Positions 1 through 12,500 of a stretch of 64,000 nucleotides of DNA are shown here, piece after piece; the stretch's first letter is position 1, and every line of letters starts with the position of its first letter. The position numbers and the translations under genes were made by a program. Under the pieces are notes generated by a model. The model had not been told where the DNA came from. It did no database searches and saw nothing but the letters and a program-made list of their open reading frames with translations. Source of the DNA: Wyeomyia smithii. Lineage: Eukaryota; Arthropoda; Insecta; Diptera; Culicidae. The stretch covers positions 51,775,501-51,839,500 of the forward strand of contig NC_073696.1 in the NCBI RefSeq assembly GCF_029784165.1, written 5' to 3'.

Positions 1-1741
1 GATGTTTGACACGCGAAGAACGATAATCAAAGCAAACCGATTTTGACACATTTTTTTTATTTTGACACATACGTGTGAATGTGTTGGTGTCTTCAAAACT
101 GCACTCTGTTTCTTGCGCGTACTGTCCGGAACAGAAAAAGGGTAGTCCGGGATAGTCCGGAAAATGTAAAATAAAAAAACAGTGATAGGACAAAGTGTAG
201 TCCGCGGGGTAGCTACACCGCAAAAACGAAAACGACATTAGTGATTGCATTGGAGTGTTCGGAATTCGAATCAAAACCGAGGTCTGAATTCTGGTTAATT
301 CAATAAACAAAACATATTTGAATCTATATAAATAGCACTTGATAGCAACAGAAATAAAATAACCAACATGTTAAACTTTTAAGATCGTCGAGAAAACTCA
401 TTTTCCGTTGATTTTTTAGTGCAAGAAGTTACTTCATAGCTTAAGTGTTAGAAATTTGATGCAGTACGGTATATTCGTAGTTAAAATAGTGAGTACTTTA
501 GTCTTTCATATTTTTTACGGATATTTACGATGTCCTTGTTTTCTAAAAAAAACAAATTTACTGTCTACAATTTTGCCTAAAACATGATACCCACCATTCA
601 AACAAACCGTTGCACAGTGGCAGGTCTCTGAACAAAAGTTGGGAAAAAGCTAAAAGTGTTTTTACATGACTGGCAATTACATATTATTACAACTTGGGGT
701 TGTGAACTCATTTCCATTATCACAAAATGTTGAGAATGATCAGATTTTTTTTTACTCCGATCATGCTCGAAAATTCTAATAGGGGAACTGTTCTCATATT
801 CATCTCAACACCTATATTCATTTCATTGCTCTAATTTGCCCAATTTACCGAACAATTTTACTTTTTTTTTTGATGTAAAGGTGGTTTTAATTTTAACTTT
901 GATTCAGTCGAGTAGTCGGAAGTTAGGAGCGATGAGAAGAGCGATACAAAAGCGATGAGAAGAATATAGGTGCTAAAATAAATATTGGGATGATTCCCTT
1001 ACCTGCTTTTCATCGAAAAACTTTAGACTCGTATTTTTTTTTTTTTTTTTTTGATTCTTGGGGTACTCCTTTATGAATTAGGGTGGTCCAAAAATCGTCA
1101 AATTTCAATTTATTTTATTTTGAATTTTTTTTAGCTTTTGAGCCGTTTGACCAATTCAAGATCTTTCTGCGACAAGTTACAGGCCTCTTATGGAAAATTA
1201 TAAGATCGTACGGTAGTTTATTTTAACGTCATTGGAAAGACGATATATTTTTCTCTCATCAATTCAATTTATCCTCTCTTTATACAGCTTGTAATACTGC
1301 AAGCGGTTCATAAATTTATATAAAAATACTTGAGACAACTGGAAAAGCTTCATGTATACATGTTCATCATTTTGTTTAAATATACGGGGCTGAATATTTT
1401 ACAACTGACCACCATACGTCTCCATAGTTTTATTTTCAAAATATCTCCCTATGAGCAACGATGTGCAAAACGGAACCCAAAACTCTAAAAAGTACAATAA
1501 ATATCCCATTGGTTGTTGGTTATCCGATCGTTCCGAACTGTTTTACAGATTGTACGGTAAAAATAAAATTAGAAATACATGTTTTTTGGTATCCCTGCAA
1601 TATGTTTCACCTCAATTCAGGAATTAGTTGTATTTTTGGCAATTCTTGAAAAATTAACAAAAAGTACATATATTTCTCTTCAAAATTAAACTTGTTTTAT
1701 TAGAATCGAATCAAAACTGAGGGAGTTACAGGTGTTTGAAG
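1..1741. other. Non-coding, no gene recognised
   Basis: I see only short, AT-rich open frames without recognisable domains. The stretch is probably intron of the ABHD2-like gene whose last exons start at 6058, because no earlier exon of that gene is visible here. A poly-T tract lies at about 1036-1052. Confidence 0.5.
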
Positions 1742-4700
1742 TAGGGGTGTGCGAAACTGGCTTTCCTGGTGTCGAAACGAAACGAAACGAAATTAACCCT
1801 TAATTTCGGTTTCGCCAAATTAGTCGAAACGAAATCAAGGTGGATTTCGAGTTCTCGAGACGAAACGAAATTGGTCTCTAAATTTCGCGAAATTTCGAAA
1901 AATAAAATAAATGTTTCTGAAACATAGCATTACAATGATTTGAAACGTTGGACCGTACGCTAACGAAGTACCCTTCAGCACCTGATCGCAAGGTGCTTAC
2001 CTGGTCGACGAAGAGTAACGTAGGTATTCAGATATCGATAAACCGACAATGACGAGAAAATCAAAAATGTTGAAAACTAAAATCTTGATGCATATATCCA
2101 TTTTTACAGATTATATTGCAGGTAATAGTAGCGCGATAGATACAAATGATCTAAAGGTCACACTCGAAATGTCTTTGTAAATAATAATTTAATAAACTTC
2201 TGAACTGATTCTTTTGATTTGAATGCAACTATGTTCAAAATAGTAATCCTTCTTTCATAACACTTTCATCATTCAAAATCCAAGTTTTGTCTTAGAGCTC
2301 GAACTGGAAAACATGAGATATGGTAGGTAGGTTTTCAACCATTCCTGTGAGTTTTGGTGTCCCTAGCAAAGATAACTTTTCCAAAGAGTTTTTCCCTATG
2401 CAAACGTAAAAGCGACAAATCCGATAAGCAATTCCTCGGCGGCCTTCTGATGCAATTCTGCATTCTCTAAAAGCAGCAAAATTCACAGGAATGGTTAAAA
2501 AGCTGTAAACCTTTTGAGCTTTAGGGCATTTTTTTCACTTTTGTCGACCAGTGTTATTGATTTTTTTTTAACACCGTTTAGTCAGACTAGACTAAGTGAC
2601 ATCTTCATCATTTCGAGGAAAACAAAATTTAAGCTAACTATTCTGTAAACTTTGAAGTTTTCAATATTTTTGCACATTTTTCAATATAACTTAAAATTAC
2701 TTCTTAAAAATGTCCCAGTTTCAATATTTTTTGTCATTTTTGATTTGGCTTAAACTTTGCATAAACGTTTCTATAGGCTGAGAAGCTATTAAAAATGCTA
2801 TTTTGGGAGGATTATTGTGATTATCAATATCTTCAGAGCCAAAAGTGTTTTGATCAGTGTGACGTCGAGGTTTAAGAAAACTGATTATTAGTTATTGCGC
2901 AAATTGTAAATAGAATTTTCAGTAATATCATTTTCTCAAAAACAAAAATAACAAATAGATAATGGTTGTTTAATTTTTAATAATATTTCATTGTCTTTAA
3001 CAAATATAATAATTTCCTTACCTGAAAGTTATTTAAAATACGCAATTCTTTTGAGTATATTCAGTTGGTTTTCAATTTGTTGTTGAGTATCAAAATGAAT
3101 AAAATTTGTTTAAGCAGTTTGATCATATACGATAAATTTTTCGCTTATAGTTATCATCTAGAAAAATATCATTTGATAATAAGTGAAACCTTACTTTTAG
3201 TGATTTTCAGGTATCGGATTTGTAATTTAGTTTTTTTTAAATTACAAAGTTTTTGAATGTCGAACAAAATATAAACATCTTTCTTTCTTCCTTCAGTTCA
3301 CGAACATCCAGATCTTATATATTGTTTTAAGACCAAGACGTTGATTTTTTTACCGGTTGTTGAGTATTGAAATATACTTCCAGGAAAAATGTCATTAACC
3401 CCGACGCATTGCAAAATAGAACTATTATTCTAAAGAAGTAAATGCCATATAAGGCAAAGCCTGTTTAAAACCAAAAAAAATATTTTCTTCTTTCGGATAA
3501 ATTTGAAATATGTTTCAAAAATTTGATTACAGTTAATTGCTGACAACTCGCAAACTTTCCGTGACACTTATTAATTATCAAGTCGTGTCAAATAAATTTA
3601 TTAATTAAAAAATTACGAAAGCTTTGTCTTGACTTAGGGGAAATAATAAATTATAAGTCAGAAAAAAGACTACGTGGTCTATTCGTTAACCCCCACACCC
3701 CCCACGTGATTTTTCGTTGTCTTTTGACAACCCCTCCCCATCCTCCCCGTCTCCCCATATATAACGGCCTCATTGAAATCAGGCCCGGATTTAAGGGGGG
3801 GGGGGCGAAGAGGGTGAATGCCCCGGGCCTCCCGATTCAAGGGGCCCCCCTAATCCTGGGGTGACCTTTTTTTTTGCTCGTCACCTTTCAGAACGTTACC
3901 TCTAAATATTTTAAGAAAAGAGGGCCTCACAAACAAATTTGCCCCGGCCCCCCCACCGTTTAAATCCGGCCCTGTTTGAAACAAACAAAAATCATTTTTC
4001 TTTCAAACAATCAACAGTTAGAATGGAATTTTGTAATGCAACAAACAAATAGTTTTTTTTACTCAATTAAGTTATTCGTAATCATCCTCGTTCTTTTATT
4101 TCTCGTTCTTTCTAACCTTTTTTTTTCTTCTACCTTGTAAATTCGCCAAGTGCAAAGTCAGAATTACTTTTATGCTATAATCTGAACTTGTTTTTGACAT
4201 TGTAAAATTTTGTGTCCCCTAAAAACAAGAGTAACATTTCTCAGTTATGTGTTCAACGAGAACGAACCATGTACTTTTTATTTATTCATTGATAAAGTAT
4301 ACTTTTTTGGTAACACGTTTAAAATTGTTTTGATAAGGTACCTGGCAGTTTTGAAACCTATGATGACTTTGAAGACAGCAGTCAGAGTGTTTTGAAACAA
4401 TACTAAAAATTCAGGCAATTACAACTTTTTCTGCTTGACACATCGATCACTGCACACTATAAGGCATGATATCTGGTCAGCCTAGTGATAGCAATGAACT
4501 ATCTGAAAAAAAAAAACACATTTAAATACACTACGGTGTGCGAAGAGGAGTCCTCTAACACAGAGAAATCCGAAAAAACGCTTGAAAATTTTTACAAGTC
4601 GAGTAGCATAGAACATTTGGCCTGTAAGATAGAGCTTCAGAGCTTTAGTTTTGACAGAAATTGCTATGCCCTCCTAAACGAAAGACAAAAAGTGATAGTT

Positions 4701-5231
4701 GTCTTTAACCTTGTGCGCTGCAAATATAACCACATTTTGATGTGCGTAAAAGATGCATAAAATTTATTCCTACAAACAAATTACTAGATACCTTGTAGCG
4801 CATTTGGACGGCTTCATATTTCTTGAATATGACTTCAGTGATGACATGAATTTTATGCTCTGCGTGAAAAAAAAAAAACTTCCCGCATGATGTTACGGTT
4901 TTGTCATTAAAAACAAAAATTACCGGCTGAGAGTTTATTCTTCTATGTCTGACTTTTATTAGTAAACCAGATATCTGTTGAGATATATTCAATTTATTTT
5001 TAGTCACAATGAGCACAAACCAAAATAATGTAATAATGTGCATCGGAAATTTTGTCCGAAATTTCGTAATCGTCGAAATTGGAAGATTAATTTCGCGAAA
5101 TTTTAGGCGGAATTCATCGAAATTCAACGAAATTTTTCGGCAATTTCGCGAAACCGAAATTTCGCGAAACTTCGGGAAATTTCGAGTTTTGCGAAATTAT
5201 ACGAAATCATTCGAAATCTCGCACAGCCTTA
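1742..5231. mobile_element. hAT-type DNA transposon, non-autonomous, 3.5 kb
   Basis: The ends are TAGGGGTGTGCGA on the left and, reverse-complemented, TAAGGCTGTGCGA on the right (11 of 13 match). They are flanked by a perfect 8-bp target duplication, gtttgaag, at 1734-1741 and 5232-5239. The 8-bp TSD and the G-rich TIR with a TGTGCGA core fit the hAT superfamily. Both subterminal zones (about 1773-1905 and 5048-5215) are full of CGAAA and TTTCG motifs, including the palindrome cgaaatttcg, and look like transposase-binding arrays. The interior has no recognisable transposase; the longest frames (91 and 140 aa) resemble nothing I know. A smaller hAT-type MITE is nested inside. Confidence 0.8.
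3780..3974. mobile_element. hAT-type MITE nested in the 3.5-kb element
   Basis: The left end caggcccggatttaa and the right end ttaaatccggccctg are near-perfect inverted repeats enclosing runs of G and C. The 8 bp on each side (attgaaat and tttgaaac) agree at 6 positions, a decayed hAT-size TSD. No coding capacity. Confidence 0.6.
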
Positions 5232-5623
5232 GTTTGAAGTTAAGCTAACAATTATGATTTGAAACACGAAAATCATCTAAATTTAAAAGTGCGACCAGAA
5301 ATCGATATCTCAACCAATTGTCATAAAACTTTGGGAAGAGGTTATTCACAGTTTGAGAATCTTTGGAGAAATGCAAAACATCAAAAATATTGACATGAAA
5401 AATCTAGTTTTTTTCCGGTCTCCAACCACTTCAAAATGACATTTTTAGCCCATCGGAATATTTGTGCAAATTTCAACCAGATCAATAACAATTTAAAAAA
5501 ATAAATTGGGACATTTTGTATTGCATTTTGGTATTGCTCAAATGACTTATAGAAAAGTGAGCTTTATTATAACACTGAATTATCCATCAACTTTAGGCTA
5601 ATCAAAGATTAGTCAAAGATTAG

Positions 5624-5752
5624 CCCTCTAGTGCCCAAGCTAATTTCTAGACGGGCTTCAGTAGAATCATTATAAACCCTTTTTAGGTATTTATGAAGCC
5701 CTTTAGCGGTTTAACTGAAGCCCGCCAAAAGGCGGCATTGGGCACTAGAGGG
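5624..5752. mobile_element. piggyBac-like MITE, copy 1
   Basis: The terminal inverted repeats begin CCCTCTAGTGCCCAA. The element is flanked by TTAG (5620-5623, a decayed TTAA) and TTAA (5753-5756). TTAA target sites and CCCT-type ends are features of piggyBac elements. A sister copy lies at 19432-19571. Confidence 0.7.
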
Positions 5753-6057
5753 TTAATTATGTGCAACAGAAATAAGATTCAATAAAAAAGCAGCCGTTCC
5801 GCTTTACTATACAGCAACGATAAATTTATATATTTTTGTTTTGTGTTTCATTCTTCTCTAGTACACATTTTACCAACCAATTACCCGAATAAGTAATATC
5901 ACAATTACTTAATTTCCAGCACACGCCTCTTACTACCCCTTGCGAATAGTTGATCTGTCAGAGCGACCTTCTTCGGCGTTTTGTGCTCTTTAATTGTAAC
6001 AAATTGCTACAATTTCCTTCTCGCCATGTCATCACGTCATTTTCTTCTCTACGACAG

Positions 6058-6896
6058 GTCATACGGACGATTACTCGGCAATGATTAACAACCTGTTGAG
6101 GAAATATCCCACGACCAACATCGTTTCCGTTGGTTTCTCCCTGGGTGGCAATTTAATTTCGAAGTATTTGGGCGAAGCAGTGCGATCGAGCAACATAATC
6201 GGGGGCATTTCCATCTGCCAGGGCTACAATGCCGTCGTGTAAGTTTTTTTTAAAGACAGTTTGTCAATGCAATCACGTAGCTAACGTTATTTTTGCTCTT
6301 TAGGGCTACTCAATGGCTGCTCAAGTGGCAAAACTTTCATCGCTTCTATCTGTACGTTTTGACTGAAAATGTTAAAAGCATAATTATGAAGCACCGGCAT
6401 GTGCTACTGGCGGACGACATCAAACAGCGACATCTGCTGAACGAACGGGAAATTGCGGCGGCAGCAACCCTGCCCGAGCTAGACGAGGCCTACACGCGAC
6501 GAGTTCACAACTTCAAGACTGTGAAGGACATGTACAGCTGGAGCAGTTCGATTAACTATTTAGCTAATATCAAACGACCAATGGTATTCGTAAACGCCAG
6601 AGATGATCCGCTAGTTCCGGATGTTCTACTGAATCCTGTGAAGGAGTTCGCAAGTAAGTTAAACGTTTTAATTTGTAAAGAAAATTGTGTAAATAAATTA
6701 ACTCGTTTTAGCTACACACAACCAGTCCCTCTACATCGAACTAGCAAACGGTGGCCACTTGGGCTTCTACGAGGGTGGTCTGATCTACCCGAATCCGGTT
6801 ACCTGGCTCGATAGGGCTCTGGTAGCACTGATCGGCGGCATCGTAATGTCGCACAATGACATGCTGATAGCGAAACAAAGTGCTGCCATAATTTAA
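6058..6896 (+). CDS. ABHD2: ABHD2-like alpha/beta hydrolase (monoacylglycerol lipase), C-terminal 237 residues
   Basis: Three exons read in phase through GT-AG introns: 6058-6238, 6304-6653 and 6712-6896 (stop TAA). The product matches the C-terminal half of the ABHD1/2/3 family. The nucleophile elbow GFSLGGN carries the catalytic Ser, DDPLV carries the Asp, and NGGHLGFYEGG carries the His, so the catalytic triad is complete. Family members are ER-associated serine hydrolases, and ABHD2 cleaves monoacylglycerols and related lipids. ABHD2 proteins are usually about 400-430 residues, so the lid, N-terminus and membrane anchor must be encoded by exons to the left, outside the window or in an unrecognised part of 1-6057. 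The first exon shown starts with the last two bases of a Gly codon. Assignment to ABHD2 rather than ABHD1/3 is by resemblance only. Confidence 0.88.
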
Positions 6897-8531
6897 GATT
6901 CGCTAACATTCCCATCGCCAACGTCCAGCTACTACGACAACTACTTCAGTGGCAATCGTGTCACTAGATGGTTTCACCGGTGGCTTTCGCCTTTTCAGGC
7001 CATACCATCGACACCTTCTATAGGTGGCGTTTTGGTTGCGTTATTTAAACTGTGTCTCTCCACCATTTTGCGGCGGAAGACCGATTTTACCCCAACCGAA
7101 ACCTCCACTGTCTCAACCCCAGCTCCAGCAACAGGTTAGTTTATGTTCTCCAATTTTTTTCATAATGTCTCAACAACTGCAAAACCCACTGGGATGCTTG
7201 GCGAAGGGAATGATGTTAAAACGAAACGGATTTTTCATCGTAGAGTAACAATAAGTTTGGACTTCAAACGACGCAACGTCGCTAAATTTTAATTCATTCA
7301 CCGTTGATAGATTGTAGGTACTCTTTGTTGATTTTTGTAATCCGTTTTTCGAATCTGATTTTTATTGCAGAGATATACAGCTAAGTATTGTCGCGCTTTT
7401 GAGATAATTTACCGACTCGTGTTAGCACTCTGAGTTCCTTACACGTACGATAAATAAATGAATGGTAAAACCTTTGTTCGAAAAAGGTTTAAAAAAAATC
7501 AAATGAAAGATAAATTGTGATAAATGTAATTTATCTCTTAATTTGAGATAACAGAAAACAGTAATTGCAAACAAGGCATCAATATTTCGCTGTGACGCGC
7601 TTTAAAGTAACCGCAGCAGTAATTTTCATATCCAGTAAGCATATATTCGTGACCTAGTCCGAGTCCGAGTGTGCATACGCAAGCGTGAGGTGTGATTTGG
7701 CACAAAACGTTATCCTAAAATTCCAGTGTCTCAGAACTACACGGTACAAAAGGAAGCTGCAAAATAAGCGAAGCGTTCAAATTTATCGTCCGTTTTATTT
7801 ATTATAAGGTTGACATATTACTGAAACAGTGCATAAAACAATATTATCATACAGTCAATATTTGATAAAGTTTGTTGCTTAACGCATATAGTTTCGTTGT
7901 ATGCTTTCAAATGATTCGGTATCATTCGTTTTATCGATTAACTATTTTAAGATCAATTATGGTGCTTTCACAGGTACATGTCTATAGACAATAATAAATC
8001 TTGAATAGTACAAGCGGAGAGATTGCTCTGAAGGTAAAATTTCGAATTCGATAATTTTTAATTTTATATCTCTGGTCCTTGTCGAAAAGTCAAATAGTAT
8101 AACGTTCCAACATTTTTAATGTGTTAACGATAATCCAACTTCTGTTTAAATTAACTTTCCCTAATTGAATGTAATCTTCATCAAATAAGATTTGGGATTT
8201 TTGAAGCAGCTTTCATGAATGCTATTGCTGAAACACCAACAAAACAGTTTTTTTTTTGTCATTTGTTCTTATATCCACTGCAGTACAAATAATATACTAG
8301 ACTTTTTCGTTTTCTCAATCACACTTAACTGTTAGATGAAACTTGTACCACCGATACATTTTTATTTTCACTAAACGGTTCTCTGGCGATTGCAATGTAA
8401 ATGATCGCAAAAAAATTGATGACAACTTCTGTAGAACATTTATGATTTTATTCATCAGAAAAAAACACGATTTAAGGTTCAACTGAATATATTTGAAATT
8501 TTTGGATAATTTCCTCGAAAGAATCCGACCG

Positions 8532-8578
<47 letters not shown>

Positions 8579-9588
8579 AATGTGAAGCTTTTAGAAACAC
8601 AGATTTCGATGCATTCAAGATTGCTGCTGTTAAGTTATTGTGACACAAACCATATTCAACTACTCGTCAGTGTTTTAATCTTAATTAATAACAACAACAA
8701 AACTATCTTTACTTTCTTCATAAGTTTTTCATTACAAGCGGATTAGCTCAAAGCTTCGCAAAAAATGTCTATATATTAACCAAAGTAAACATTATATTCA
8801 CATGTCCTGTACCAGTTACTCCCAACAATGAATTTCGTGGTACACTTATAAGCAAGTTTCAATAATAATTTATATAGTTTGATCACACACAACCGTACCA
8901 GTGAAGACAAAATTCGAATGTTTCTTTACTAACAGAAATTCGAATTACTATTTCTTAGAATCATTATACCGAATAGAATGGATAGCAAAACAAGCCTTTT
9001 TTATCGAATTTAAAACGATATAAATGTTTGTATACCCGTTTACAACCTGTTTAGATAACTCAAGGCAGACTATATGTAACATAGATATTAGCAGCGCTGA
9101 ATGTTCAGAATATCTTATTGACTGTTGGTTGTACATCTATTTAGTAAACGTGAAAAGAAAAATGCGAAATAGAAAATTTACAACATTCCAGTATTCGATG
9201 AACGGGCTGAAAAAAGGGACAGGAATTGTTAGCAAACGCACATGGAAAAAGTGGCATTTTACCAAAAATAAAACTGATTCAGTATAGTAAGCGTAGAGGT
9301 AGTGCACAGAGATGATACAAACGCGAAATGCATTTTTTGCAAACTAGCTTTTTATGGGATTGAGACGTAGCATAGAAAATTCCACAAAAGTGACAAACGA
9401 AGTGCTACGGTTTGAATAAAGCGATGAATAAGTTGTGTAAAATATTGTCTATGAAAATCATTCATGAAAAAAAAAACCAATCGATTGCTGGTGATATGTC
9501 ACATTTCAATCAAATCACAACTTTTTGTTTCTCACCTTGATTATTACGTAACAAAAATTCGCTTAAATTTAGTCAAACAAAAAAATTT
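6897..9588. other. 3'UTR of the ABHD2-like gene and intergenic sequence
   Basis: Starts with the probable 3'UTR of the + strand lipase gene; an AATAAA motif lies near 7449. The rest is AT-rich with no gene recognised on either strand. A GA microsatellite is listed separately. Confidence 0.4.
8535..8576. repeat. (GA)n microsatellite
   Basis: 21 uninterrupted GA units in non-coding sequence. Confidence 0.97.
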
Positions 9589-12500
9589 CTAGTAAACTAA
9601 ACGAACGTAAGCGTTTTTCACACCATACATCAAAATAGCCAGCCACGGGAAAAAGCGATTCAGGAAATAAATGTTTAATTCCGTCTGACGGTTGAAGTAC
9701 CATCGAACAAGGGCGTAGGAAAATAAAATTTCGTGAGCAACCATAATCATGTTCAGTGCATACCGACTATACCAGCCAAGCCGCTGGTACGCCGCCGAGG
9801 ATCCGTCACGAGGTTCATCGTTCCAGTAGTAATGCCCAGCACAATTGGACAATCGTCTGGTGAAAAACAGAAACGCATCGTAGTTCAGCATAGTATTCAA
9901 GCACCACAAGCCCTCAATCATTGCCTTCGACATGTGGATGAAATCGTCACTAGGCGCCATCAGGGCTGGACGAATAACGTGCTCATTTAGAAGCTCCATC
10001 CGACGCTTCGTTGTCTCGACGCTGTCCGTACAAATGTTAAATCTATTAATAATTTGCAATCAATGTTTTAGCATCTTCAACTGCAAGTAAAGACAATTTA
10101 CCGATCCTGAATACCAAGCATGTAACCAATAGTTCGCCAAAAGTGCACGATTCCTTCCATACCTTCTTCGTCATATTGAATGCCAAGCTTCGCGTGGTTT
10201 GTAACAACGTACCTAAATATGTAACAAAAAATCCTACTAATTTAACAAAAACGATTATCAGTTTATGAGCTACCCAAAGAAGCCGAACTGAGTGATGGCC
10301 ATATCCTTCTGGGAAACCATCATCCTGGAATTGCTCGCATTCGCCTGTTTACTACTGACGGCATGCATTCGTCTAACATAGGCCAGAGTCTTCCAGCAGC
10401 TGTAAAAAGTGTTGCACAATATAAGTTATTAGGGGTCTTCACATCGAGCTCGTATACGAATACCCAGCCGTAAACTGTGTATCTTCTGTGATGCACACAA
10501 CCGTGTGCGAACGGCTTTAATTAACGCCTCGAATAAAATACGATTTTATCCCTGCAAACCGAAGTGTTGATTATTTATAACAGTGAATATCCCACATTGG
10601 TGACCCCAACGTGCGGAAATCGGTGAAGGAATCAGAAGAAGCCACCTTCATTCCCCAAAAAAGGACGAAAATACGAAATCGCAAACCCAAGTATGATGAC
10701 AGTTCTACAAGGTATGCTATTCACGTCGATGCATTAGTATTAGTGATCGTTATGAACTTTTTCCAATTTTGTATGAAATTTGAAATGATTTCGCGTTTTA
10801 AACTAAACTTATAAAACATACTTTACTGAAAAGTTATAGAAATGATGTTGAAACATGTTTTATTTGTGGGGAATACATAAACATGCTGCGGTTTAGGTAA
10901 AATATGCTGTTTTTCATCAATTTGCCGGTAACCTTTTTGCACTTTTCGTTATTTTCTTGTACTCTAAAAGCGCTTCTAAATAGAGTCGCTCATGTTTCAT
11001 ACAGTAACAAAAGTCATGAGCTATGACAATGACTAAGATTATGCTCCAAGTATTAGAAATATAGCATTTTTATATATTTTATTTCGACATATTGTCCCAA
11101 TTTTTCACACTAAATCTAAATTAATATCAATTTCTAGTGTGTTTCAACTGGAGATTCACTCTCCAACCAAAAAAATCAGATTTAAAACAACATGAAACGA
11201 GAAATTTCCAAAAATGTTTTGAATTCCATACAAAACGCGAAATTTTTCATAAAGAGATTTGTTTGTGTGCGTGGATAGACAAAAATGTAGCATACCTTGT
11301 AGAACTGTCATCATACTTGGATCGCAAACAGTGTATTAGGACGCCATCTTTGAAACGAAAAAATGTCACAAAAAACGAGCCTCTGGTTTCAACTACCGCT
11401 GCAATATCGGTAAAACTGCCAGAATTTTGGAAAGCTGATCCATTAATGTGGTTCGCCCAGGCAGAGGCACAGTTTGCTCTCGCTGGGATAAATAACGGCC
11501 AAACGAAATTTTACCACATTTTGGCTAAGGTCGATTAGACTGTCCTGCGCCATATTTCTGACTTGGTGGCAAATCCTCCGAAAGAGCTGAAATACCAAGC
11601 CATTAAAGATCGATTAATTTCACGCTTCGAGCTTTCCGCGCGGGAAAAATTCGAGAAACTTCTTAATTCTTGCGACTTAGGCGACATGCGTCCTTCACAT
11701 CTTCTCGCAAAAATGCAAGAACTTGCGGCGAATCTAAATGTAAACGAAGAGTTGATGAGAATGTTGTTTGTACAGCGCATGCCATCGAATATAAAAGGAG
11801 TCTTATCTATTTGTGAAGTTAGTTTGGAGAAACTTGCAGAAATGGCCGATAAAATGAGCGACACGGCAGGCCCACAGGTTGCGGCTGCATCACATACCGC
11901 ACCACCATCGTACATGCAAGAGCTGGAAGCACAGATTGCCGCCCTTGCAGGGGAAATTCGACAATTGAAAATTGGTCCGAATCGCGAACGCAGTCGTTCT
12001 ACCTCTCGTAGACGAAATGATGCGCAACCAGACATTTGTTGGTATCATCGCAAATTCCGAGCTGCTGCTCGACAGTGCCGTTCTCCATGTCGTTTCGCAA
12101 GCTCAAAAAACTAAAATCCGTTCTACCTCTTACGGCGGAGGTGGAAACGTTCCAAAACAGTAGCCGTTTAATTATTTTCGATCGGACAGCAAATAAACGC
12201 TTTCTTATAACGGAACTTCTGCACCGTGGAAACTACATGCATCTAACGGAAGCGTAATCAACACATTCGGAAGTCGGTTTGTTACCACTGACTTAGGCCT
12301 TCGACGGAGATTTGCTTGGAACTTTATCATTGCTGATGTGAGTATTGCTATAATCGGTGCTGACTTTCTAGCACATTTCGGAATTGTCGTCGATCTTAAA
12401 CGTCATTGCTTAATCGATTCAATAACAAAACTTCATGCGTTAGGTAGTATAACTCAAAGCACGCTGTGTAGTGTCAGTACAATAGTCAAAGATCACCCTT

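Noticed and set aside
4485..4760. 91-codon plus-strand frame inside the hAT element
   Set aside because: No similarity to hAT transposase or any family I know; AT-rich chance frame more likely.
4705..5127. 140-codon minus-strand frame in the right end of the same element
   Set aside because: Its N-terminus is translation of the cgaaatttcg array; no domain seen.
7024..7248. 74-codon frame after the ABHD2-like stop
   Set aside because: Lies in the probable 3'UTR, with low-complexity Pro/Gln sequence and no domain.
9733..9990. 85-codon plus-strand frame
   Set aside because: Antisense to the last exon of the DUF2236 gene.
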